DNA of 64,000 nt. It comes from Cercospora beticola (lineage: Eukaryota; Ascomycota; Dothideomycetes; Mycosphaerellales; Mycosphaerellaceae). The stretch covers positions 372,001 to 436,000 of the forward strand of contig NC_088943.1 of NCBI RefSeq assembly GCF_033473495.1, in the 5' to 3' direction. Positions 46,167 to 59,123 of this stretch are shown here, piece by piece. Every line of letters starts with the position of its first letter. Position 1 is the first letter of the stretch. A program made the position numbers and the translations under genes. Below the pieces are notes generated by a model, which saw only the letters and a program-made list of their open reading frames with translations, was not told where the DNA came from and did no database searches.

Positions 46167-47931
46167 ATGTTATTCTTCGCAGGTGGAGAAGAAATCAACA
46201 CGCTGCCAGTCGCTTTCCTGCTTGCAGCCGCACTGTTTCTGGCATGGGTGAGATGGAAAAGTCACAGCCGCTTGCAGAGTATCCCAGGTCCAGCAGGGGC
46301 TTGGCCGTTCAATATCAGATTCGGGCTTCCGCCCAGAGCACATCAAGTCATGCGTCGATGGGCTCTGGATCACGGCGAGCTAGTCCAGATTCGCATCGGA
46401 TGGTACAATTGGGTGGTCATCAACAGCCCTGAAGCGATGAAGGAGATCTTCGGCAGACAGGTGAGCGAAGAGCGTGATCGGAAATCATACGGTACTCATC
46501 CATTGCCCAACTAGTCTGCATCGACCTCCTCCAAAGTACCTGCCCCGGTCGGGCATGACATTATCACGGGAGGCATGAGGATGTTCACCATGTGAGTTGA
46601 GGTCCCAAAACCTGTTGCACCGTATGCTGATCGGATGTCTTTCTTAGGCCTTATGGTACCAAGTGGAGGGCTTATCGTACAGTCATTCACCAGCTTCTGT
46701 CGCCAAAGATGACAGAAACATTCCTCCCTGCTCAATTGGTCGAAATCAGACACCTCGTTCGCGATCTTGCGTGCACGCCGGCGCAGGATATCGATCCTCA
46801 AGATCACATCCGGAGAATGTCATTCTCCTTTATGATGATGGCGACGTATGGTCGACGAATCCCGAGTTGGGACCATGAAGATGTGCGGCACATGCTGAAA
46901 GGGAGAGCAATCCTGGGCAAGATTTCTCGGCCTGGCTACTTCATCGAGGATGAGATTCCTTTACTGGCTATGCTACCTAGTTGGTTACAGCCATCAAGAA
47001 AAGAGGCAACCCGGCTTGCTGTTCCCGTTCATGCTGCAAAGATGAGGCTATGGAACATTCTTCGAGAACAGCAATGTAGTGGCACTGCTCCAGAATGTTT
47101 TGGAAAGGAACTTTTGCATCAGGATTTGACAGCACACGGATTGACTGAGAGTGATGCTGCGTGGGTTGCGAGCGGTAAGAGTGTGCCAATGACGGACGTT
47201 GACTAAGTGGCTAACAACAACCATAGGACTAGTCGAGGTCGGCTCCGAAACCACGTCGATTACTCTTTTGAATTTGCTTCTATACCTTGCAGCCAATCCG
47301 ACTTGCCAGACCAAAGCGATGAAGGAGCTAGATAACGTTGTCGGAGACGACAGACCGCCATGCTTTGAGGATATTCCAAGATTGCCTTACGTACGCGCTT
47401 GTGTGAAAGAAGTTCTACGATTGAATCCGATTCCTACATGGGGTGTCAAGCACTACACAGACAGTAAGTGGCTTGACTGGAAATGCAATTGGAATTGACT
47501 AATTTGGCTCAGACGATGTGGTTTATAAAGATTGGGTCATTCCCAAGGGCACAGTGGTGTTGGGAAACACATGGGCGATCCACTACGATCCTTCTCGATA
47601 CGCTGATCCCGAGGCTTTTCAGCCGGAACGATTTATCAACCACGAGAAGTACTCTGCCGAGTACGCAGCAATGGCAGATCCGACACAAAGAGAGCACTAT
47701 GCTTTTGGAGCCGGCAGACGCATCTGTCCCGGATCTAGGTTGGCGGAAAATACACTCAACCTGGCACTGGCACATGTTCTTTGGTGTTTTCAAATAGCTC
47801 CGCCTACCGCGAGCAAAGAGGTCGATATCTCTGGTGATGCGTGGGAGGACACTGCATTCCGACCTCCGAAACCATTCAAAATTCAGCTGATGCCACGAAA
47901 TGAGAGGCGGCTTCAATTGCTCAATGATTAG
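46167..47931 (+). CDS. Cytochrome P450 monooxygenase of the cluster
   Basis: Five exons (46167-46460, 46515-46591, 46648-47174, 47227-47463, 47513-47931) give 517 residues. The N-terminal anchor (TLPVAFLLAAALFLAW) is followed by IPGPAG, the I-helix segment EVGSETTS, ExxR in KEVLRLNP, PERF, and the heme loop FGAGRRICPG with C450. All four introns are 49-56 bp. This P450 type is related in its motifs to those in polyketide and xanthone-type clusters. P450 genes are not a standard part of the cercosporin or elsinochrome gene sets as I know them, so it could add a hydroxylation or ring change that gives a variant product. It is divergent from O-methyltransferase 1. Confidence 0.9.
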
Positions 47932-48201
47932 TAGGCCGGTGCAAGGCAGGGATGTGATACATAAACACAATTCACCAGAGGCAGATTGACCATTGAGCGA
48001 CTTTATTAAATTGATTGATGTATGGCGCTGCCGCTAGTAATGATGAGACCTGATGCCTTTCTGACCCGAAATTGGAGTGATCATAAATATGCATAGCAAG
48101 CAGCCGGTCTCGAACAATCGTGTTTGTAGGGCCAGGTTTCATCGAAACCTGCTTTTGGACACTTCCCTCCTCTACGCTATTCTATGTAGGCGAAAAGAGG
48201 T

Positions 48202-49699
48202 CTAGTGACTACCGTTGAGTTGTCCTTGTCCATCACTCAAAGATAACTCTATTAAAGAAAGTTCGCCATCGGTGGGCCGGTAAATCTTCCTTAGCTGCAG
48301 TGTCGGCGTGATTGAGTCAAACAATTGCTTCCATACCGATAGGGTACGCTCGCGACCGTTCAGGTTCATGAGCATCAGTAAATCTCGATCACTGTTGACA
48401 TCACTAGGGTCAGCATGCTGTTACACTTTACATGTGAATAACTTACTGTAGTCGTCTCTCAACGCCGCGGGGTAATGTGCCCAGCTCCGGAATCACAACT
48501 TCATTGACAATCAAGCGATCTTGTGGTCGCATACTCTTCGCTAAAGCTTCCAGTATCTGCGAAGCATACTTATCACTCCAGTCGTGCAGAATGAATCTTG
48601 CAAAGTAGGTGATACTGGCTGCCTTATGATCCGGTTGCTGCTCGAGGAAATTGTGCGCTCGAAAATCAATCCTGTCTCTGAACTCTGGTGGGCATTGTTT
48701 CTCGGCACTTTCGACTGTCTCGGGCAGGTCTTGAACTTCGAAGCGTAGAGTGTCGTGGGTTTTGGCGAGCTCAATAGCAACGTGTCCCATGCCGCCTCCT
48801 ACGTCGACGATGAGATGATCCGTCGTGGTAGAGAACTGATGCCAAGGATATCCATCAACAACATGGCTAATACCGGATGCTCCTCCAGCTGAGATGCCTT
48901 TCATGGCTTTCCCGAACATGCTGTACAAGGCCTTTCCGTCCGGCTCCCGGAAACGCTGAAACTGAGAAATCTTTCTGCCAATCGAGACTGAATATGCTGT
49001 CTCGTCCGCTTCTGAGCTAGCACCGTACAGCTCCAACGCCCTGGGAATCTGTGCTCCGGCAGGATATGCTACATTGGTACAAAGGTACAGCCATGCCTGG
49101 AACAAGAGAAATGTTAGATGAAAACAATGCCTTGTGGAAAATGATTACACTTTACCTCGAGATCTGGGTCCTTTACCAGCAAGGCCGATGTGTTGTTGTG
49201 ACCGACCTCGCCGGCAGCGTTCTCTTGGAACAGTCCATATGTGATAGCATGCTGCACTACTCGTTGAACAAGCGACGATTCGATGCCTTTCCCCACACTC
49301 TCGGCGACTTTCGCGTATGTAGTAGTGCCCTGCAGTGGGATGTGATGTGCGATTTCGTAATGTTGAATGACTTGTAATGAAGCAGATGCGCAATGCTGTG
49401 ATTGATCAGTAGGGAACTAGAATGAACACATACGAGACGCATACCTGGAACGAGATGTCGAGAAGAACCTCACGTGGGCCTCTCAACGTGTACAAAATCT
49501 TCTCGGCGGCCTCGATGGCAGCAGCTCGAGACTCGCCATAAGAAGCGAAGTCGGCATTCTCAGGTAATGTGGGATGACTCTCACCATACGAGAGTCCCGG
49601 TAAATTGTGCTTGCGTAGATGGCTGTTGACTTCACCCACGTTGCAAGCTAGTGTGGCAATAAGCTCATAGAGGCTAGTATCTTCATTGCGGGTATGCAT
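48202..49699 (-). CDS. O-methyltransferase 2 (COMT-like)
   Basis: Exons 49699-49445, 49395-49156, 49096-48447 and 48391-48202 give 444 residues. The N-terminal helical region (ELIATLACNVGEVNSHL, then AAAIEAAEKILYTLRGP) and the winged-helix domain lead to the SAM motif IVDVGGGMGHVAIELA, then VQDLPETV, the catalytic-region RFILHDWSDKYA and NEVVIPELG. It lies directly downstream of the FAD monooxygenase on the same strand, 165 bases from its stop. In the cercosporin pathway these two activities belong to one fused protein (CTB3). Here they are separate genes in the reverse order. A start 27 codons upstream (49780) is not an ATG. Confidence 0.87.
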
Positions 49700-49863
49700 G
49701 ATCGTTGAAAGGATGGCCTTTGGTGACCTGAACAGGGTCAAACAAGTTACGTTGTATGTGCTCCATTCGAACACGGGCAAGCTATCACTAAAGGCTATCT
49801 TCTCGGTCCTTTGACCCAGGTGAGAACGATGTCACCACCATGTTTACTGATTGCGAGCTACAA

Positions 49864-51613
49864 CTACCACTCCACTGCGGGGCACTCCTCGAAAGGACGC
49901 TGATCAAACAGTTTTTTGGACCCGACAAAACTTCGCATGATCATAGCACGAGCTCTCTCTCGCATTGACGCTTCGTAGTTCCCAATGGAGACGGATGTAG
50001 GATCGATGCCACTAGGTCCCGTCCTCTTCGGGTCCCCGAAGAGCTTAACCAGCTCAGCTGCGTCTACTAGCGCGGTGTTGGCACCTACACCTGTCTTGGC
50101 ATCAGCTTGCTGTCGATCATTCCCGCGGGCTTGCTTACCTCCGCATGGTGACATCGCGTGAATGGCATCGCCGAGCTGGCAAAGATGATCAGCGTATTGT
50201 TGCAGCACGAGACAAGTGATGGGCGCAATGACACTTACCAGAGTCACTCGCTCCGATGGCTGCCAAGTCGGGATCTCTGGTATCGCGGATACGACGGGGA
50301 CAGCTGAGCATTGCTCGGTGTCTTGCAACCTCATGAGCGCATTCATGGAGTCGTGCCACTCTTTGGTCACTTCCAGGCTGAGTTTCGATGCTTCGGATGC
50401 TGAATATGCCTTTGTGCTTTTGCTATCCGTAAACAGCTCCCTGCGGCCAACCATAGCCCAATACACGTAGTCCATTGGCATTTGCCCCAGGGCTCTGCTC
50501 CCCGACGACCATCTTATAGGCTCTGATATTAGTGTCAGTGGCGAGTCTCCGATGAGCACGGACTGTATTAGTGGTGCGCTGTCCACGAATGTAGTCATCC
50601 ACCTCAACGCCTTCGGTGGGACCTCTGCTTCGAGTGATGGCGTGATAGGTGTCTTTCCGTAGATACACATGGCGCCAGTGTCGACATATTTCATTTTGGG
50701 CAACATTTTTCTGCGCACTGAGGATCGAATGCCATCCGCTCCTACCAGGAAACTTCCTCGTATTTGAGATCCGTCTTTGAACGTTGCAAGTATGCTGCGG
50801 CCTTCGTTGATCACGTCGTAGGAGAGAAGCTCTTTGTCAAACGTGATCTTGTCAGAAATTCCAGTCGTGAGTATCGAACGAAATACTCCTCGATCGACGG
50901 TATATGTTGCGGCCAGGCCCTGCTGCCCAGCTAGCCCACTGCCTGCTCGACTCTTGGTGATCTGGCCGTTCAGCGGGTTGTAGTCAGTCTGTCCGCAAGT
51001 CGTGATTGCGCATGTCGCTTCAAACTTCTGGAAGCAAGTCTCTGTCAAAGCCGACTTTAGTGCTTGAGCACCATTGCGTTCGATCTTTAGCCGATATCCT
51101 TGAGGTCGATCGTGTAATGAGGCGTCACGCTCAAGCACCAGGAAATCTCGACCGGCTTTTTGCAAGCCTTGAGCAAGACATAATCCTCCTATCCCGGCAC
51201 CGATGATGATGACAGGCTCAATTATGTTATTTGTGATGTTCGTCCTCAGTGTTGGAGTATCACCATTGCACTCTTGCCTCGCTGCTGTTCCGTTTTGGAG
51301 CACTGTCGTTCCGTTGATCTGCGGGTCGAGCTCGACTCCGTTATACTTCTATCAGAGTCAATTTGTCAGCCCTGGAGTCTCCTCATCGTCAGACTGCATC
51401 GCCTACCTTCGCTGCCAGCATACGTGGATGTTCTTGCTGTTGGCTGACGAGATCTATGAGCCGTGAAGCATCTTCTATGAGTGCCTTTCGAGCTATCGAG
51501 ATGGGACTTGAAGCATCATTCAGGTGAATTTGGTGAAGTAGGCTATGGCCACTAGCAATTACTGCTACGAGGGCGTCGCCAATGGCCTGTTGGTCAATAC
51601 TGTGGTTCATCAT
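49864..51613 (-). CDS. FAD-dependent monooxygenase with an O-methyltransferase-like N-terminal remnant
   Basis: Exons 51613-51407, 51348-50239, 50175-50139 and 50090-49864 give 526 residues. Introns 2 and 3 (63 and 48 bp) are multiples of three without stops, so the unspliced frame looks continuous. Splicing them restores the FAD motif GDAIHAMSPCGGVGANTAL. The Rossmann motif IIIGAGIGG is at 118-124, and FLVGADGIRSSVRR marks the second FAD/NADPH motif. The first exon encodes 69 residues (such as ARKALIEDASRLIDLVSQQ) that look like the N-terminal helices of fungal O-methyltransferases. This suggests descent from a CTB3-like fused methyltransferase-monooxygenase. Expected role: hydroxylation or oxidative ring cleavage of the polyketide. 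Confidence 0.88.
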
Positions 51614-52132
51614 GCCTGATGAGGGAACGTGAGTAGTCAACGTTGGAACCTCACATTCGACAAATTCGGAGCGAAATTTTTGGAGGAGCTTCTACAGCTT
51701 CCAGGGAGGGGACCAAGATCGTCAGGCACGCTTCACGTGTATGTCATGTCTGGGCGAAGGATCGAGGGTAGCAGCACTGGTGGCCTTACCACGCTGCAAT
51801 GCTTAGGGGCTTGGCAAGCTATGCTAGCTTCGGGGATCCTATGCCAGATTCATCGGGCCTCTATCGGGCCTCGTGATCGCACCACATCCTACTCCCAACA
51901 GCCCGCAGAAGCACGACGATCTGATCGAGATCCGACGAACGCCTCTAGGAGATGTGCAAAAGTTCCCACACGCAATGCCAGACCCTCGTGGCGTGCACGT
52001 TGCGCCGCGTGATGCAAGAGGCAATTCCATCACGTGTGAATATAGTTGCAGATTGCATCTTGTCCCAAGAAACTATACTGAGCTCTCATTTTGAGGTTGT
52101 TTCGTTTCCGGCGCAGAGGTCACTCGGTCGCC
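51614..52132. promoter_or_regulatory. Divergent promoter, FAD monooxygenase / polyketide synthase
   Basis: 519 bases between the start codons. Two cluster motifs stand head to tail at 51853-51874. A TATA-like GAATATAG lies about 95 bases before the PKS start, and a TCACGTG E-box-like site is nearby. Confidence 0.65.
51853..51874 (+). promoter_or_regulatory. Two tandem cluster motif copies
   Basis: TCGGGCCTCTA (51853-51863) is followed without a gap by TCGGGCCTCGT (51864-51874). The exact 11-base spacing, about one helical turn, places both on the same face of the DNA. Confidence 0.55.
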
Positions 52133-55100
52133 ATGGAACCAACTCACATCGTGGTCTACGCATTCGGAGACCAGACTTACGATGCTACGGCACTACTGTC
52201 GATCTTACTCCATTGGGACGACTTTCTACTCACAGACTTTGTTCATCGAGTAACAAAACGATTACAACAAGAGCTCGCGGATTTGGGACCAGAGCAGAGA
52301 GCAGAATCTCCGAAGTTTGCTGAACTCCTTGACCTCCTACCGTACTGGCGAGATGGTACATTGACACCAGGACTGTGCCAGGCCTTGACTTGCTTCACAC
52401 AGATTGGAGTCTTCCTTGCAAATCACGGCTACCGAGCAGAGTGCAAACCCTTCCCAAGGCCATCTACAGCATGTTTGACTGGAGTTTGCACCGGACTCAT
52501 ATCTGCCGCAGCGGTCAGCTTCTCGGCCAACGTGGGAGAACTGCTCTGCCTCGGAGAAGAAAGTGTGGCAGTGGCCTTCCGAATTGGCACTCTGGCAGCT
52601 GATGTGGGCAGTCGGATCGCGAACTGCAGAGAATCGTCTGGAAAATATACATCGTGGACCGCAGCCGTTATGGTGAAGGATGTCGAAACGATCACAAAAC
52701 AAGTGGATGATCTTGATGTAAGCCGGAATCAAGGCAAGAGGCAAGGCACTGCTAATGAATAGTATCAGAAACAAATCCCATCTACGCCATATATCTCTGC
52801 CTACGTCTCGCAACATCAGGTTAATGTTTCGGCGGCGCCACATACGCTGCGCGACTTCTTATCAACACTATCGCCGCTGGGCGTTTCGAGTGTTGAGCTT
52901 CCGGTACAGGCACCGTATCACGCTGCCCATCTATATTCCGAGAGCGACATCGATCAGATCATTCGCTCTGATAGTGCCTCGAATGGCACTTCCTCTCCAG
53001 GACTTGGTTTCACAGATTCAAAGCTGTGCATACCGATCATCTCTAGTGCTACCGGCGAGATCGTGTCAGCGAAGACTTTCATGGATGCTCTACAATCAGC
53101 GGTCAGGGACTGTCTACTGCGGACCGTACGCTACGATATGTTGGGTCCTGCTATAGTATCTTGCATAGGCTCAATGGGGTCCGTCTCACAATTCTCACTC
53201 CAGCCTGTTGCGCTGGGCGGACCCGAGCGACTGGAGTCGGCAATTCGTGCCAACCTGCACAATGCATTGACAATCCGAAATGCTGAGAGTATGGAAACTC
53301 TCTTGGAAAGACTACAAGAGCGACAGCGTCCCAGGAGTGCAGCACGATCAAAAATCGCCATATTGAGCTGTTCTGGTCGATTCCCACGGGCGAGGAATAT
53401 GGACGCCTTCTGGGACGTCTTATTGCACGGCATTGATACGCACCGACAGGTTCCAGAGTCCCGCTGGGATGCTCGAACCCATGTTTCGAAGTCCTCGTCG
53501 CTCGAGAAGAACGTTAGCGGCACAGGCTATGGTTGCTGGTTAGAAGATGCTTCTGCCTTCGATGCAAAGTTCTTCAATGTATCGCCCCGGGAGGCGCCCC
53601 AGATGGACCCTGCTCAACGTATAGCACTTATGTGTGCTACAGAAGCGCTAGAAGAAGCAGGAATTGTGCCCGGCCGCACTCCAAGTACACAGCATAACCG
53701 AGTGGGTGTCTACTTCGGAGTCACGTCCAATGATTGGATGGAGACGAATTCGGCGCAGAATGTAGACAGTAAGCATGTTCATGCTCGTTCAAACACCAAA
53801 CCACAAGCTGATCGTGTTCTTAAACTGCAGCATATTTCATACCTGGTGGCAACAGAGCATTCATACCAGGTGAGTACGAAAATCTCTGCTCTATTCAAAC
53901 GACTGACGCGAGGATGTACAGGCCGTTTGAACTATCACTTCAAATTCAGTGGTCCAAGCTATTCAATTGATACAGCATGCAGCTCAAGCCTCACAGCCAT
54001 TCAGCTGGCCTGTAATGCTCTGTGGCGTCAAGAGATCGATATGGCCGTAGTTGGCGGGACCAATATTCTGACCAATCCTGACATGCACTGCGGATTAGAC
54101 AGAGGTCACTTCTTGTCTCGTACAGGAAATTGCAAGACCTTTGATGCCACTGCAGATGGTTACTGTCGCGGAGAGGCAGTGGCCGTGGTTGTGCTCAAGC
54201 GTCTTGAGGACGCTGTGATCGGTAAGTGAAGTAGTCTTTTGTCAAGGCTATCCTAACACTATGCTTGTAGACCACGATCCGATCCAGGCCTGTATTCTTT
54301 CAGTCGCCACGAACCATTCTGCGGAAGCAGAATCGATCACTCGACCACATGTGGGCGCTCAGCGGGAGCTAATCGACCAAGTGCTTCGAGAGGCCGGAGT
54401 ATCTGGTCGCAGCATCGGCTACGCTGAGATGCACGGAACAGGGACACAGGTCAGCATTCACAGAATCTCTACGGCAATTTCCATTACTGACTTTTTCACC
54501 TACTAGGCTGGTGACATAGCTGAAACCAACTCTGTCCTGGCAAGCCTCGCTCCTCAGGGTGCCCGATCTCCCCGAGAGCCACTATACATCGGCTCAGCAA
54601 AAGCTAATGTCGGCCATGGCGAGGCAGCTGCTGGCATTACAAGTCTCGCGAAGGCCCTCTTGATGCTCCATCATGATACAATTCCACCTCACTGCGGCAT
54701 CAAAACTAGGATCAACCCCAAGCTGCCAGGTCTTGTATCTCACAATGTGCGAATTGCAACCGAGACGGTCAGCTGGACACGACCAGAGGGAGGTTCTAGA
54801 AGGGTGCTGGTGAACAACTTCTCTGCTGCTGGTGGCAACACAACACTCATCCTTGAGGACCCGCCCTTGCCATCAACGGCATTCACGCCATTCCCTCAGT
54901 CTCATCACTCCATTGTCATATCGGCCAAGACTCCTGTCTCTCTTCGTCAAAATTTGCTCGCAACAATAGCTTGGATCGGACAGCAGAACCTTTCGGATAC
55001 ATCTATACTTCCGAAGTTGGCATATACCACCACTGCACGCCGCCTACATCACCCGCTGCGCGTTGCGATTGCGGGATCAAACCTGCGAGACATCGAGCAT

Positions 55101-58100
55101 CAACTGCGACTGTCTTTGGACAGTATTGCAGATGCCCGACGCATGCCACCACCAAAGATCTTGTTCGCTTTTGCTGGTCAAGGCTCCGAATTCCCTCGGA
55201 TGGCCATAGACTTCTTCGACCAAGTATCCGGTTTCCGAAACGATATCGAGGTCTACGACAGGATCTGTCTCAGTATGGGGTTCCTTTCGATCCTAGATCT
55301 ATTCAAAGACGATAAATCGAAGGACACTGCAACTCCACAGACACTGCAGCTAGCGGCAGTCTGTCTCCAAATGGCTCTTGTGCGATTGTGGCGATCATTC
55401 GGCATTGAGCCTACGATTGTTGTGGGTCACAGCCTCGGGGAATATCCTTCGCTCTACGCCGCGGGTGTGCTCTCTCAGTTCGATGTCATCTATCTCGTCG
55501 GCAACCGAGCAGCTTTGATGCAGCGACACTGTGCCCGTGGCAGCCACGGCATGCTTGTTGTGAAATCTTCGACCGCCGACGTTGCGGCTCTACTACATAC
55601 CTCGGGTCTGAAGTATGAGATAGCCTGCGTCAATGGACGCAGAAGCGTCGTTCTTGGTGGAGCCAAAAACGAGCTCCAGCAAGTGCACGCTAGACTGCAA
55701 GAGCAGGGTGTTCGATCGACGCATCTTCCACTTCCTTACGCCTTCCACACTGCCCAGGTCGACCCAATACTGGAGGATCTGGATGCGTTGTCTGGCAATG
55801 TTCAATTCGTCAAGCAGAAGCTGCCAGTCATCTCCCCGACCTTTGCGGGTATACCCTCAGAGCTTTCCAGCACCTTTGCTGTAGCCCACTGTCGTGAGCC
55901 TGTGCAAATGCAACGAGCCTTAGAGGCCGCACGAGGGCAGAAAATTGTCGATGAGCGGACGATCTGCATAGAGATTGGATCGGGCGCCGTGACAGTTAAC
56001 ATGATCAAGGAAGTGATTGGGTCCTCAACAGAGACGTTTGTCTCCATGCGGCAGGGCGAGGCCGTCACAAGGCCGTTGTCAATGGCATTGGCCGCGCTGT
56101 ACGGGAAAGGAGCCAACATCAATTGGAACGAGTATCATCAAACCTTCAGTCCTGGTCTTGATACGATATCTCTTCCCCCTTACAATTGGGACTTACGTGA
56201 CTACTGGATACAATATACCAATGACTGGTCGCTCCGTAAGGGCGAGGCTGCTGAGCCGCCCGGTGTACCATTGCGACCGAGCACGACAATCCATAAGGTC
56301 CTGATTGACACACTACACACTTCGGCTGGGAAGTTGATAGTGGAGTCTGATCTCAATCGTGAAGATATGGATGCCGTTGTACAAGGACACAAAGTCTACG
56401 GGGTCCCGCTTTGCACTCCATCGGTATATGCAGACATTGCCTTGACATTGGGGCAGCATCTGAAGCAGCACGTCTTCATGCAGCCCAATGCCATGGTAGA
56501 AATCGCTGAGATGGACATCAAAAGCGCTCTGGTGGCAATCTCTGGCGGGCGATCCCAGATACTGCGAACAGAAGTCGCGATTGATCGCATGAGCAAATCA
56601 GCTCGCTGCACATTCTCAAGTCTGACTGAGTCTTCCCAGGAGCCCGAGCAGCATGCTCATTGCATCATCCGACTCCACGAGTCTGGCACCGCATACGATC
56701 TGGCAACAAGGTCTTCGCCTGACGTCTTAGCCCGCGTAGAGGCACTCTACAAGCAGATTGAAGCTGCCAACAGTGAGACATATCGGTTCAGCAAGTCCAT
56801 GATCTACAAGATGGTGGCTCAAGTAGCAGACTTCCACAATGACTACCGAGGCCTTACTGAGATAGTCATGGACAATACTGCACTAGAGGCGACCGGGAAA
56901 ATTGAATTCAGAAACCCCGAGCTTCTTGGTGGCGACTTCGACACTCATCCAGCTTGTATCGACGCTTTATCCCAGCTTGGGGGCTTTGTGATGAACGTAT
57001 GTTCTGCAATAACTCTTGTTTGCAATGACAAGGCTAATGAAGATTATAGGCCAACGAGGGCACTGATCTGAACGATGAGATCTACGTCAATCATGGCTGG
57101 TAAGTCCGTTTCGTTGACGAGCACGCTACTTTCAGACTAACACACTGCAGGCGGTCACTACAAGTCTTCGACCACATCGATCCCAGAAAGAGCTATCGGA
57201 GCCATGTAAAAATGGTCGAAGGCTCTGATAAGCTGTGGACGGGTGATGTCGCGATATTCGATGGAGATCAGTTTGTCGCCAAGTTCGCTGGAATTGCGGT
57301 AAGTAAAACGTTCGGGCTGCACACATTGTACGAGTACTGATCATATTCAGCTTCAACGAGTACCTAGAACACTCATGGAGTACATTGTCAACACCGCTCA
57401 TGCAAAGGCGGCAGAAGCATGTGGAATCGTCAAGCCGAAGAGATCCTCCAATATTGCTGCCAGAACAGCCCAAGCTGAGGTGGTTGCTACCCACTTGACG
57501 CGACAGGTGCCTTCTTTTGACGCTGTGTTGGCAATCATCTCTTCAGAGAGTGGCGTCCCTCTGCAAGAACTGATCGATGGTCGAGGGTTCGATGATCTGG
57601 GCGTAGATTCTTTGCTTTCTCTTCTGATCGTCAGCAGAGTTCGGAGCGAGTTGGCAATTGAACTCAGCAACTCCATCTTTCTGGAGCTGGGCAGTGTGGG
57701 TGCCCTTCGAACCTACATGAATGGACTGAACGCTTCTTCAAAAATGAACGACCTGGATACAAGTACCCAGCTTGCCCCGGCCCCAACAGACACCATTTGG
57801 CCTACGATACTTCAGATCATCTCTCAAGAAGCAGGAACTCTAATCCAAGATTTGTTAGATAGCACCAGTCTAACGGATCTTGGCGTTGATTCTCTCCTAT
57901 CGCTCGTCATAGCAAGTCGATTGCGAGAAAAACTGGATATAGATCTTCCGCATGTCTCACTGTACGCGGAGTGCGATACCCTGGGCTGCTTGAAAGCCCG
58001 TATCATGGAGTTGGCTGGACATGTCGATGATCACACCGATGACACAGTCTCGGAATCGCCATCGGACAATTCTTCTTCGAAGTCATCGTGGCCACTGTCA

Positions 58101-59123
58101 GAGTTCTCACCTCTCGAGACTCCATTGACACCTCCAGAAGTCATTCTCGGCGAAAAGTCATGGAATGCAACACTTGAGCCGCAGACCGCGGCGTCGTACA
58201 TTATTCAGGGTACGTTTATAGCTTGCACGATGCGCAAATTGCAGATACTGACGTACGCAGGCAATATGGAGACATCTACTCATCGATTGTTCCTTTTTCC
58301 TGATGGCGGCGGCTCAGCGACATCATATATGAAACTTCCATCGATATCGCAATCTTGGGCTGTCGTAGCATTCGACTCCCCTTTCATGAGGTATGTTCAG
58401 ATCTTTTTGATCGTCTCCAATTCAGATTGTAGCTTACCATGTGACAGAAAACCGCATTTGATGCAAGGAACATCACTGGACGCTTTGCTGGAAATTTACC
58501 TCGCTGCCCTACGCCAACGACAGCCTGCTGGCCCTTATCACTTAGGCGGGTGGTCTGCTGGCGGTGTCATCGCCTATGTCCTTGCGTCCAGATTGCTGGC
58601 AGCAAACGAAGAGGTCGCCAGTATCATCTTGATCGACTCACCTTCTCCCGCACATGGACTTGACAGGTTGCCCCAGGAGTTTTTTGATCACTGCTCCAAG
58701 ATTGGTATCTTTGAGTCTGAGATTAACGAACGACGATCACCTGCAATGGTGGCGCCCGTTCCACCGCAATGGCTCATACCGCATTTCCATGCCACTATCG
58801 AGCTGCTCCACGACTATCTCGCCCAGCCCCTGCCTCTTTCGGTCAAGGGCTCTCGAACTTCTGTGACAATCATCTGGGCTGGAGCCTGCGCGTTTGACGA
58901 TCAGAAATACCGAGATCTGCCAGACACGAAACAATTCACTCTCTCAGAAATGGAAGGCATTCAGTTTCTCACGCAGCGAAGGACTGATTTCGGGGCAGGA
59001 AAGTGGGCGCGGCTATTACAAGATCATGAAGTCAACGTTCACACGATTGAGGATGAGCATCATTTCAGTATGATGAGGCGTGGTGCTTCGAAGCTTGCTC
59101 GCATCATCGGCACAGCTCTCTGA
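52133..59123 (+). CDS. Non-reducing polyketide synthase, SAT-KS-AT-PT-ACP-ACP-TE
   Basis: Eleven exons (52133-52717, 52763-53768, 53831-53869, 53922-54221, 54271-54449, 54507-56996, 57050-57099, 57151-57298, 57351-58209, 58261-58390, 58448-59123) give 2153 residues. SAT has GVCTG (C119) and H248. KS has TACSSS (C563), HGTGT and [12 protein letters not shown] has FAFAGQGS (924) and GHSLG (S1012). PT has H1331 and D1522. Two ACPs have GVDSLLS (S1686, S1780). TE/cyclase has GGWSAGG (S1965) and a C-terminal His. Length and domain order match the cercosporin synthase CTB1, which makes nor-toralactone. I infer a similar naphthalene-type aromatic polyketide. The introns at 58210-58260 and 58391-58447 are in frame. 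Melanin-type and naphthopyrone synthases share this order, so the product needs proof. Confidence 0.94.
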
